Of a DNA stretch of 35,292 bases, positions 18,384 through 25,824 are shown one piece after another (position 1 is the first letter of the stretch; each line of letters opens with the position of its first letter). Source of the DNA: an uncultured Collinsella sp. (GTDB taxonomy: Bacteria > Actinomycetota > Coriobacteriia > Coriobacteriales > Coriobacteriaceae); contig CABUQW010000023.1 of the NCBI GenBank assembly GCA_902493895.1, positions 1 to 35,292 of the forward strand, written 5' to 3'. A program made the position numbers and the translations under genes. A model generated the notes under the pieces. The model saw only the letters and a list, made by a program, of their open reading frames with translations, did not search any database and was not told the DNA's origin.

Positions 18384-20834
18384 ATGCTGCAAAAAATCCA
18401 ACGCTTTGGCGGGGCAATGTTCGCGCCCGCCATGCTGTTTTCTATATCAGGCCTCATGGTCGGCGTCTCCGCTCTCGCAACGACTGCGGACATCGTCGGC
18501 GATCTCGCCGTATACGGAACCCCTTGGTACGTTTTCTGGGCTATCATCCAGCGCGGCTCGTGGACGGTCTTTAAACGCCTCCCGCTCCTTTTTGCCGTAG
18601 CGCTGCCCATCGGTCTTGCCCAAAAACAACCGGCTCGTTGCTGCCTCGAGGCTCTCGTCGCCTATTTTGCCTACTGCTTCTTTTTGAGCGAGATCATTAA
18701 GCTGAGCGGAGACAACCTTGGACTTGAGTACCCGTCATCTTTGACCTCCGCCAGCGGTATCACCGTCATCGACGGCATCAAGACGCTCGACACCGGCATT
18801 ATCGGCCCGCTGGCGGTATCGGCAACCGTCGTCGCCATCCATGACCGCTTCTACGATGCCAAAATTCCCGATTGGCTCGGCACCTTCTCGGGCTCCTCGC
18901 TGGTCTACCTCATCAGCTTTTTTGCCGTGTTTGCCCTTGCCGCTATCTCGGCCGCCATCGTGCCCTACGTATACGATGTAACTGATACGCTGCGTCACGC
19001 GCTTGCAGGCATCGGTCCCTTTGGCGTGGGCATCTTTGTCTTTTTAGAACGAGCACTCGAGCCCTTTGGCCTGCACCACCTGCTCTACATGCCGATCTAC
19101 TACGACAACCTGGTCATTAACGACGGCATCTACGCCACGTGGAGCAGTTTGCTCCCCATCCTCTCCCATAGCACGCGCCCCCTTAATGAACTTGCGCCGT
19201 GGGCCGGTTTTACCGCCACCGGCTGGGTCAAGCTCTTTGGCCTTCCTGCCATCGCAGCTGCGTTCTACTCCACCGCAAAACCCGAGCGCCGCGCCGGCCT
19301 CAGGGTCATCCTTGCTCCCGCCATCATCGCCTCGGTGGTTTGCGGCGTTACCGAGCCACTCGAGTTTCTCTTTATGTTCACCCACCCCGGGCTCTTTTTG
19401 CTCTACGCCGTCTTATCGTCTTGCCTTGCCACAACCATGAATCTCTTTGGCATCGTCGGCATCTTCTCGGGCGGCCTGATGGAGATGGCAGCCTTCAACT
19501 TTATTCCGCTCATGCGCACGCATGCCGGTGCCTATCTTTTGGCGCTCGGTATCGGCCTTGCCTTTAGCCTCATCTTTTTTGTTAGTTTTCGAGCACTCAT
19601 CTTGGTCTATGACCTTAAGACACCGGGCCGCGAGGATCATGTTGCCAATCGCGCGGCAATCGATTGTTTAACGGGAAGCGACTTTGCCAAAGAGCAATCC
19701 CCCAATGACGAGGTCGATAGTCGATCCGATCAAGATCACGTCCTCGCTGAGCGGGTAATTCAGCTTTTAGGTGGCGTTGGCAATATCGTGGGCGCAACCA
19801 ACTGCGCCACGCGCCTGCGCGTCGAGGTCGCAGACCCTTCCATCGTTGCAGATAACGCGTCGTTTGTCGCGGTGGGCGCCAAGGGCCTCATCATTACGGG
19901 CAAGACCGCCCAGGTGGTCATCGGCATCTCCGTTCCCCGCGTTAAAGAGCATTTTGACCAGATCATGGGCCTCGAGCCGGAATTTGTGCCCACCACCTCG
20001 GCCTCCCCTGCCGCCAGCGCAGCCCATAAGCGCGGCTCTATTTGCTTCTTCGATATCGACGGAACGCTCGCCTGGCAAGACCCTCGAGTGGCACAAGAGC
20101 TTCCCGAGGGCGAGCGAGACCTGTCCCCCTATCCCAACGAGGCGGTTGCGCAGGCCATCCGCGATTTCGTTGCAAACGGCAACATGGCCTTTATCTGCAC
20201 AGGGCGCACCCTCAGCTGCGTCCACCCCAAACTTCTTGAGCTGCCCTGGACCGGCATCGTCTGTCTTGCGGGCGGTTACGCCGAGATCAACGGACACGCA
20301 ATTCGCGATCTGTCGATGACGCCCAGTATGCTGCAGCATCTTGCCCCCTACCTTGAGCAATCGGGCGAGGTCATCCGTTTTGAGGGCCTCAACGGCGTCG
20401 TGCGCATGAGTGCCGATGCCCCCGATGCCCCCGGATACGCGCGCACCCTGGGCGACGCAGTCACGCAGCTGCAACATTACAGTGCCTATAAGATTTTGAT
20501 GTCTACATCGCTCGCCAACCACATCGCTCAAGATAAGGCGCTTGAGCCGCTACTGTGCTTTAACGAGCTCGAACTCGAGGTAACCGAAATCTCGCCCCGC
20601 GAATGCACGAAGCGTGGGGGCATCCAGTCTGTACTCGACGCCCTCGATCCCCACCACGGAACCGTATACGGCATCGGCGACGCCAGCAATGACGTCTCGC
20701 TGATGAACGCCGTCGATGTCGGTATCGCCATGGGCAATGCGCCGGACTATCTCAAGGATAAAGCCGATTACGTGACCGACACCGTCGATCACGACGGTGT
20801 CGTTGCGGCGCTCGAGCATTTTGGGCTGATTTAG
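18384..20834 (+). CDS. PTS EIIC-EIIB glucoside transporter fused to HAD phosphatase
   Basis: This 816-residue three-domain protein is unusual. Residues about 1-415 are a PTS EIIC of the glucose/maltose superfamily, with many membrane segments and the conserved GVTEPLEF substrate motif. Residues about 445-530 are an EIIB domain with the phospho-acceptor Cys474 in NCATRLRVEV. After a linker, residues about 552-816 form a complete Cof-type HAD-IIB phosphatase: FDIDGT (Asp557 nucleophile, Asp559), CTGRT (Thr606), Lys743 in TKRGG, and GDASND (Asp766, Asn769, Asp770). No EIIA domain is present, so a separate EIIA must serve it. GGAAGG lies six bases before the ATG, and the frame is continuous. The likely role is import and phosphorylation of a glucoside followed by dephosphorylation inside the cell. 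The substrate is not known; the neighbourhood suggests maltose or a similar disaccharide. Confidence 0.92.
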   Translation: MLQKIQRFGGAMFAPAMLFSISGLMVGVSALATTADIVGDLAVYGTPWYVFWAIIQRGSWTVFKRLPLLFAVALPIGLAQKQPARCCLEALVAYFAYCFFLSEIIKLSGDNLGLEYPSSLTSASGITVIDGIKTLDTGIIGPLAVSATVVAIHDRFYDAKIPDWLGTFSGSSLVYLISFFAVFALAAISAAIVPYVYDVTDTLRHALAGIGPFGVGIFVFLERALEPFGLHHLLYMPIYYDNLVINDGIYATWSSLLPILSHSTRPLNELAPWAGFTATGWVKLFGLPAIAAAFYSTAKPERRAGLRVILAPAIIASVVCGVTEPLEFLFMFTHPGLFLLYAVLSSCLATTMNLFGIVGIFSGGLMEMAAFNFIPLMRTHAGAYLLALGIGLAFSLIFFVSFRALILVYDLKTPGREDHVANRAAIDCLTGSDFAKEQSPNDEVDSRSDQDHVLAERVIQLLGGVGNIVGATNCATRLRVEVADPSIVADNASFVAVGAKGLIITGKTAQVVIGISVPRVKEHFDQIMGLEPEFVPTTSASPAASAAHKRGSICFFDIDGTLAWQDPRVAQELPEGERDLSPYPNEAVAQAIRDFVANGNMAFICTGRTLSCVHPKLLELPWTGIVCLAGGYAEINGHAIRDLSMTPSMLQHLAPYLEQSGEVIRFEGLNGVVRMSADAPDAPGYARTLGDAVTQLQHYSAYKILMSTSLANHIAQDKALEPLLCFNELELEVTEISPRECTKRGGIQSVLDALDPHHGTVYGIGDASNDVSLMNAVDVGIAMGNAPDYLKDKADYVTDTVDHDGVVAALEHFGLI

Positions 20835-20947
20835 GCGCGCTCCATCAAACGCACGCCCGTTGTCCCAAATCGTCAAAACTGCCGCGCCAAACGCCCTAAT
20901 GTGGCAATATGTTGTCTGCATATTGCATCAACGCAACCTCAGAAAGA

Positions 20948-21973
20948 ATGCGAGAACCCGTGTCCAGTCCGTTTACCAGCTTTTTAGCCCAGCACTTTGA
21001 CCAGATTAACGACTATCTGGCCACGTTCTTTGACGGACAGGCGACCTCTGCCGATATCGAGCGCTACCTGTACGCGCCGCTCTCGGCTTTTACGGCCAAC
21101 GCCGGCAAGCGCCACCGCCCGCTTATCTGCATGCTCGCCGCAACCGCAGTGGGCGGTAGCTTTGAGAGTGCCCGCAGCGCCGCGGCAGCCATCGAGCATT
21201 TCCAGTCGGGCGCGCTGATCCACGACGACATCGCCGACAACGGACAGCTGCGCCGCGGCAAGCCCTGCATGCACCTCACCGAGGGCACGGGCCTTGCCAT
21301 CAATTGTGGCGACCTAGCGCTCACCATGGTCACCAAGACGGTTCTCGACGACCCCACGCTGGAGTCCGACGTGAAACTGCGCGTGCTCCACGAGCTCACC
21401 GAGATGATCGTTCGCACCATCGAGGGCCAGGCGCTCGACTTGGGCTGGGTCCGTGACGCACGCTTCGACATCTCGGTCGACGATTATCTGGACATGGCGA
21501 CGCACAAGACCGCGTACTACAGCGGAGCCACGCCGCTTGCCACCGGAGCCATCATTGGCGGAGGCAGCGAGGAGCAAATTGAGGCGCTGCGCGCCTTTGG
21601 CCTGCACACGGGCCTTGCCTTCCAAATTCAAGACGACCTGCTCAACTTGATCGGCACCAAGGAGGCCGCCAACAAGGACTTCCGCACCGACATCACCGAG
21701 GGTAAGCGCACGCTCGTTGCCGTGCACGCCCTGTCTGATGAGCGCTATCACGACGAGATTGAAGCGATCCTTTCCTCGGGCACCGAGGACCCCGCGCAAC
21801 TCGCACGCGCCGTGAAGATCTTCCAGGAGACCGGCTCTATCGATTACGCCCACACTTATGCGCTCGACCTGACCGCCAAGGCCAAAGCGGCCATCGAGGA
21901 CGTTTCGCTCGACCCGCATGCACGTGAACTGTTCCTCTCCATGGCAGATTTCTTTGTGGAGCGCCTTAACTAG
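20948..21973 (+). CDS. Polyprenyl (geranylgeranyl-type) diphosphate synthase
   Basis: This 341-residue trans-prenyltransferase condenses isopentenyl diphosphate onto an allylic primer. The first Asp-rich motif is LIHDDIADNG, preceded by HFQSGA; RRGKPCMH follows, as in the family. The second motif is FQIQDDLLNLIG, i.e. DDxxN instead of the commoner DDxxD. Basic KRTLVAVHAL near residue 255 is also typical. The product chain length cannot be set from sequence by eye; a quinone side chain or undecaprenyl precursor role is possible. The start is uncertain: ATG at 20948 (used), an in-frame ATG at 20909, or a GTG at 20960, none with a strong ribosome site. Confidence 0.9.
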   Translation: MREPVSSPFTSFLAQHFDQINDYLATFFDGQATSADIERYLYAPLSAFTANAGKRHRPLICMLAATAVGGSFESARSAAAAIEHFQSGALIHDDIADNGQLRRGKPCMHLTEGTGLAINCGDLALTMVTKTVLDDPTLESDVKLRVLHELTEMIVRTIEGQALDLGWVRDARFDISVDDYLDMATHKTAYYSGATPLATGAIIGGGSEEQIEALRAFGLHTGLAFQIQDDLLNLIGTKEAANKDFRTDITEGKRTLVAVHALSDERYHDEIEAILSSGTEDPAQLARAVKIFQETGSIDYAHTYALDLTAKAKAAIEDVSLDPHARELFLSMADFFVERLN

Positions 21974-22111
21974 CGGGGGTTATAAAACCTGTCAGCAGCG
22001 TATTTGGGTACAACTTGCTACACTGTTGAGTGCATGTTTATGCATCCCTTTGCGTTGTCTATCCGACACACGCTCAAATAGTACGAATGGTACGCCGAAA
22101 GGGGTTCGTTC

Positions 22112-23017
22112 ATGGAACCTATTACAACGGGCATGCAGGGAGCAGCCGTCGAGGACGTCCAGTCCCGCCTTCTGCAGCTCGGCTATACAATCGATGACAC
22201 CGAGGTTGCCGACAAGCGCTTTGGCACCACCACCGAGCAGGCCGTCAGCACCTTCAGGCTCGACAGCGGCCTTGCTGCCGGTCATGCCGTCGATATCCCC
22301 TGTTGGAGCGCCCTGGTCGACGCCTCGTATAAGCTGGGCGACCGCACTCTGTATCTGCGCATGCCCAATTTCCATGGCGCCGATGTGCAGGCCCTGCAGC
22401 GCGCTCTCAACGTTTTGGGCTTTGCCTGCGGCGAGGACGACGGCTACTTTGGTCCGCATACCGAGGCCGCCCTGCAGCAGTTCCAGGAAAATGTCGGCCT
22501 GTTTGCCGACGGCATGGCCTTCCAGGACACCTACGCCTACATCAACCGCCTGCACCATGTGTGGGAGGGCAAGCCCTCGGTCACCGAAGCCGAGTCCCGC
22601 ATCGGTTTTGCTCGCGCCGCCAACGTGCTCGAGCGCTTCCAGATTGCCGTTATCGGCGAGGACCCCATCGCGCGCAGTGTTGCGTCGCGCATGTGGAATA
22701 TCGCCACGGCAACGACCGACAACAGCGGCATGATGCTCTGCGACTCCGAGGTCCCAACCGACGTTGACCTGGTGCTCGAGATCGCAAGCGACGAGCTGCC
22801 CGCCAACGCCGCGCCACGCGCCACGATTGCCCTCGCCGAGTGCCACAACCTGGCCCAGCGCATCCGCACCGCCAATGTCGCCGCGCAGCAGAAGCCGGCT
22901 CGCATTCGCATTGAGCTCACGGGCATGACGCGCTACAACGGCACCTTCACGGCCAGCGACGCGCAGACACTCGCCGTACGCCTGCTTGATGGCGTTTGCG
23001 ATGCCCTCGCAGATTAG
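22112..23017 (+). CDS. Two-PGBD cytoplasmic protein, CwlM-like without clear amidase
   Basis: This 301-residue protein has no signal peptide or membrane segment. Two peptidoglycan-binding (PG_binding_1) domains are visible: MQGAAVEDVQSRLLQLGY...FGTTTEQAVSTF at about 8-50, and GADVQALQRALNVLGF...DGYFGPHTEAALQQFQ at about 88-130. The last 150 residues are a separate alpha/beta domain (FQIAVIGEDPIARSVA, then VDLVLEIASDELP, then HNLAQRI) that faintly recalls an amidase_3 fold but lacks an obvious zinc-ligand set. This is the layout of mycobacterial CwlM, a cytoplasmic regulator with an inactive amidase domain; the comparison is inference. The ATG at 22112 follows GAAAGGGG. tRNA-Gln lies just downstream. 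Confidence 0.75.
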   Translation: MEPITTGMQGAAVEDVQSRLLQLGYTIDDTEVADKRFGTTTEQAVSTFRLDSGLAAGHAVDIPCWSALVDASYKLGDRTLYLRMPNFHGADVQALQRALNVLGFACGEDDGYFGPHTEAALQQFQENVGLFADGMAFQDTYAYINRLHHVWEGKPSVTEAESRIGFARAANVLERFQIAVIGEDPIARSVASRMWNIATATTDNSGMMLCDSEVPTDVDLVLEIASDELPANAAPRATIALAECHNLAQRIRTANVAAQQKPARIRIELTGMTRYNGTFTASDAQTLAVRLLDGVCDALAD

Positions 23018-23026
23018 GTAAACTAA
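22998..23026 (+). promoter_or_regulatory. tRNA-Gln promoter
   Basis: TTGCGA (22998-23003), a 17-bp spacer and TAAACT (23021-23026) give a plausible sigma-70 type promoter whose start would be about 23 bp before the tRNA. It overlaps the 3' end of the PGBD gene. Confidence 0.55.
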
Positions 23027-23055
23027 ACGAGTTGCTTTTGGGCAACACCACGCAT

Positions 23056-23130
23056 TGGGACGTAGTTCAACGGTAGAACTCCGGTTTTTGGTGCCGGCTG
23101 TTGGGGGTTCGAATCCCTCCGTCCCAGCCA
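23056..23130 (+). tRNA. tRNA-Gln (anticodon TTG)
   Basis: This 75-base tRNA has a 7-bp acceptor stem (tgggacg/cgtccca), a D-arm with gttcaacggtagaac, an anticodon arm ccggt/gccgg with loop ttttggt giving anticodon TTG, and a T-arm gggggttcgaatccctc. The discriminator is G and CCA is encoded (23128-23130). Confidence 0.97.
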
Positions 23131-23140
23131 TTAAAACTGA

Positions 23141-23176
23141 GCGCCCTAAGCCTATAACGGCCCAGGGCGCTTTCTT
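23141..23176 (+). terminator. Terminator of tRNA-Gln
   Basis: The 7-bp stem gcgccct/agggcgc, with an inner gcc/ggc pairing, is followed by tttctt, ten bases after the tRNA end. Confidence 0.75.
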
Positions 23177-23185
23177 GTGGGCAAG

Positions 23186-23261
23186 CGGAGGGATTCGAAC
23201 CCGCAAGGAATCTACCTATATAAGACAGACGCCCCAGGCCCATAACGACCAAGAGCGCCTT
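23186..23261. repeat. Inverted tRNA T-arm fragment plus decayed terminator copy
   Basis: Bases 23186-23202 are the exact reverse complement of 17 bases of the tRNA-Gln T-arm region (23105-23121). Further on, about 23228-23261 (acgcccc...cccataacga...gagcgcctt) resembles the tRNA terminator 23141-23172 in the same orientation. On the minus strand the fragment reads like the 3' quarter of a tRNA, but no acceptor or anticodon arm was found, so it is a remnant, not a gene. Confidence 0.55.
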
Positions 23262-23323
23262 GCATCTAGAATTATCAGCCCTGTTCCGAAAAGCGAGCCG
23301 CATGCAACAACCAAGTAACCACA

Positions 23324-23460
23324 GGCCCCGGGAGAGCGGGGACACCGGCTTAGGTTTATCGCGAGTTCCGCACGAACAGGAGGCCACTTAATGTGGCCTC
23401 CGTCGTGAGCAGGACTGTAGAGCAGGAAACCTAAGCCGGTGTCCCCGCTCTCCCGGGGCC
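23324..23460. repeat. Palindromic element, copy B, with conserved core
   Basis: Perfect 34-bp outer arms (23324-23357 and 23427-23460) enclose a 69-nt core (23358-23426). The core matches copy A and copy C in atcgcgagttccgcacg, the ttaat loop and gcaggactgtagagcagg. The inner hairpin is ggaggccac-ttaat-gtggcctcc and the lower helix CACGA/TCGTG; both differ from copy A by paired changes. The element begins 8 bp after the stop codon of the minus-strand Toprim gene. There is no adjacent T-run. Confidence 0.92.
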
Positions 23461-23468
23461 GGCGGAAT

Positions 23469-25640
23469 CTAGTTGTTCAGCATGCGGTCGAAGCTTCCCG
23501 AGTCGCCATCCCGATAGTCGGCGGTCATCAGAATCTCCTGCGGAATGCGTCCGCCCTCGCGCAGCACGTTGCGGAACTGCACGCGCGTGACCATGGGCAG
23601 ATCTTTGATCGTCGCAGCCAGGTTCTGCGGCACACCCTGGTTGGCAGCTGCGGGCTCGCACTCGCCGCCAGCTTTCACGCGACGCTTGTGCTCGGCAAGC
23701 ATGGCGCGATACATACCGGCATGCAGGCGAATCTCAACCACATTGGCGTTACGGGTCTGCTCGACAATGCGCGCACCCTCTCGGTCGATGTCGCCCACGT
23801 AGTAGACATAGTTAAAGCGATAGCCGATCTCGGCCAGATAATCATCCAGTGCGTGTGAAACGCTCGCCTTGCAGCCGCCGCCAAAGATCACGCCACCCAC
23901 CTTGGTGCCAAAAAGCTTGGCGTGTTTGCGGCCGCGCAGGAGCTTGACGATCTCGTCATAGGTGTCCAGGTTCTCGACCATAATGAACGGCTTGTCTGCG
24001 CCCAGCGTAAAGAAACCCGTGAAGTGCACAGGACGGTTGGGAGCAACCTTGATTGCCTGCATGCTGATGCCCTTTTCGGTCATACGCCGAATCAGGCGCT
24101 CGCCGTGTTTGCCGTCAAAGGCCTTCTCATCGTTAAAAATCTGGTAGGCGCGCTGGCGACGCGAAGCGACCGGCGTGTCGGCGCCGCGATTCTGCTCTAT
24201 CCAAGCCTGGATGATCGCAATCTCCTCGGCAATCTTGCGGTTGGACATCTCGTTGTGCTGAGTGCGCTGCGGAGCCTTTTTGCCGTCCTTGCCCTCGACC
24301 TTTACGATCTGTGTCTGCTGCTCCTTGATCTTAGAGAGCGCCGTAGGCGTAGGGACAACTTTGAGCAGCTGCCTGCCTAAAACGCGGGCAAGGGCAAACG
24401 CCGAGACCTCGCCGTGGACTGCCGACTTGGGCTGCTGGGCAGCGGTATCTGCTGCGGTAGACTCCGGCTTCTTCTGAGACTTGCGCTTAGAATCGCCTTG
24501 GGAATTGCGCTCGCGCTTCGGCATAGGCGCCTGCTTCTGCGGACGATCGGACTTACTCTCCTTCGCTGGCTGGCGCTTAGGCTGCCCCGAAGAAACCTCG
24601 ATCTTCGCATCCTCGTCCTGCGGCGTGGTCTTCTCGGCCGCAGTCTCGGCATGGGAACTGCGGCCCCCACGATGGCGACGGCGGCGAGGCTTGCTCGACG
24701 CGCCCTGCTCCGTCTGCTCATCAGTAGGCTGCTGACCCTTGGCCTCGGCATCAACCTCAAGCTGCGGCTCAACAGGCTTCTGTTCGCGAGCCGCCGGCTC
24801 AACGGCCTTCTCGTCCTGAGTGGTCGAAGCCGGCTCGCTCTTCTCCTGACGCCTTACGGGATACGCGCGTCCCGCAAAACCGCGGCCGGGACGACACGAA
24901 CCCGGAGCCTTCTTGACCGGTTCATCGGACGCGTCAGCAGCCTCGACGGAATCCTGGACCTCGCATGCAATACCTCGCTGCTCGGCCTTAAAGTGGGCAC
25001 CGCGGCGACGCTTGGGCTCCTGGATCTCAGCATGCTCTTGAGTGCGAGTCGGCTCCTGTATCCCGACGGACTTTTCCTCGACGGTCTCAGCATCCGTCTC
25101 ACCTTTTTGAGCAACGGCGCGACGGAAGCGCTCCTGCTGGGCACGGCGCTGAGCATCGCGCTTGCCGCCCCCGCCAAAACCGCCGCGTCCTGCCTTGGCC
25201 GTAAAGGCGCGCACGACGTTCTCATCGAGCAACTCATCGGTATCGACATGCTCACGCGGAGCAGCTTCTTCCACAGCAGGCACGTCAGCGGAATCCTCGA
25301 CGACAAAATCCTCGACGGACTCGGCAGGTTGCTCCTGGGCATCGCGGATCTCGGCATTGATGGTATAGAACGCCGGGCGCCCGTTAATGCCGCTACCCTC
25401 GATCTTGGTCACGATATTTGCCGCGATAAGCTCATCGCGCATCGCCTTGGTGTCACATTCCTTATCGACGGAGCGGAAAATCTGCGCCAGCGCACTCGAC
25501 TTAATCTTGAGCGCCTTGCGGCAGAGCAGGTCGTAGGCAACCAGCTTGGCACGCTCGGCAGAAAGCGACGTCTGGCTGCTCAGACGTTCAGCCAGGGCAT
25601 CGACATTATTTTGGTTATCGGAATATACCGTCTTGGCCAC
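23469..25640 (-). CDS. Toprim-domain protein with long disordered middle, JetD-like
   Basis: This 723-residue protein is not recognised as a named family by eye. Residues 1-105 are a compact helical domain. Residues about 110-420 are low-complexity and charged (Glu, Gln, Lys, Pro), with GRGGFGGGGKR and KPRRRRHRGGR basic patches that look like nucleic-acid binding. The C-terminal 250 residues end in a Toprim-like core: Glu556 in MVENLDTYDE and Asp617/Asp619 in YYVGDIDREG. The ENxxTY...GDID pairing recalls the DUF2220 Toprim half of Wadjet JetD, but no jetA, jetB or jetC is nearby. GTG at 25640 with GAAAGGGG just upstream is preferred to the ATG at 25664, which lacks a ribosome site. A role in DNA or RNA cleavage is inference. 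Confidence 0.72.
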   Translation of the reverse strand: MAKTVYSDNQNNVDALAERLSSQTSLSAERAKLVAYDLLCRKALKIKSSALAQIFRSVDKECDTKAMRDELIAANIVTKIEGSGINGRPAFYTINAEIRDAQEQPAESVEDFVVEDSADVPAVEEAAPREHVDTDELLDENVVRAFTAKAGRGGFGGGGKRDAQRRAQQERFRRAVAQKGETDAETVEEKSVGIQEPTRTQEHAEIQEPKRRRGAHFKAEQRGIACEVQDSVEAADASDEPVKKAPGSCRPGRGFAGRAYPVRRQEKSEPASTTQDEKAVEPAAREQKPVEPQLEVDAEAKGQQPTDEQTEQGASSKPRRRRHRGGRSSHAETAAEKTTPQDEDAKIEVSSGQPKRQPAKESKSDRPQKQAPMPKRERNSQGDSKRKSQKKPESTAADTAAQQPKSAVHGEVSAFALARVLGRQLLKVVPTPTALSKIKEQQTQIVKVEGKDGKKAPQRTQHNEMSNRKIAEEIAIIQAWIEQNRGADTPVASRRQRAYQIFNDEKAFDGKHGERLIRRMTEKGISMQAIKVAPNRPVHFTGFFTLGADKPFIMVENLDTYDEIVKLLRGRKHAKLFGTKVGGVIFGGGCKASVSHALDDYLAEIGYRFNYVYYVGDIDREGARIVEQTRNANVVEIRLHAGMYRAMLAEHKRRVKAGGECEPAAANQGVPQNLAATIKDLPMVTRVQFRNVLREGGRIPQEILMTADYRDGDSGSFDRMLNN

Positions 25641-25745
25641 GGGGCCCCTTTCATATGCACACATATACGTCTATATGGTACAACGCGCGCCCTTATCCAC
25701 GCAAAACATCTGCGAGAACACTCGAGCGTCACCCGCTTTTGCATG

Positions 25746-25785
25746 AAAAAAAGACCGAGCCCGCGAAGTCGCGGATCCGGTCTTT
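25746..25785 (-). terminator. cstA intrinsic terminator
   Basis: The stem aaagaccg/cggtcttt (25750-25757 with 25778-25785) carries an inner ccgcg/cgcgg helix, and on the minus strand runs into seven T residues. It lies 40 bp after the cstA stop codon and separates it from the Toprim gene. Confidence 0.92.
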
Positions 25786-25824
25786 CCGAGTCATATAGAT
25801 GTGACGTTCAACGCGTCAGGTCGA

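Noticed and set aside
23180..23205. A second, minus-strand tRNA gene
   Set aside because: Only a T-arm-like 17-mer is present; acceptor, D and anticodon arms are missing and the T-stem is mismatched.
23469..25640. Complete Wadjet defence system
   Set aside because: Only a JetD-like Toprim domain is present. Neighbours are tRNA, a PGBD protein and CstA, with no SMC-like or kleisin-like genes.
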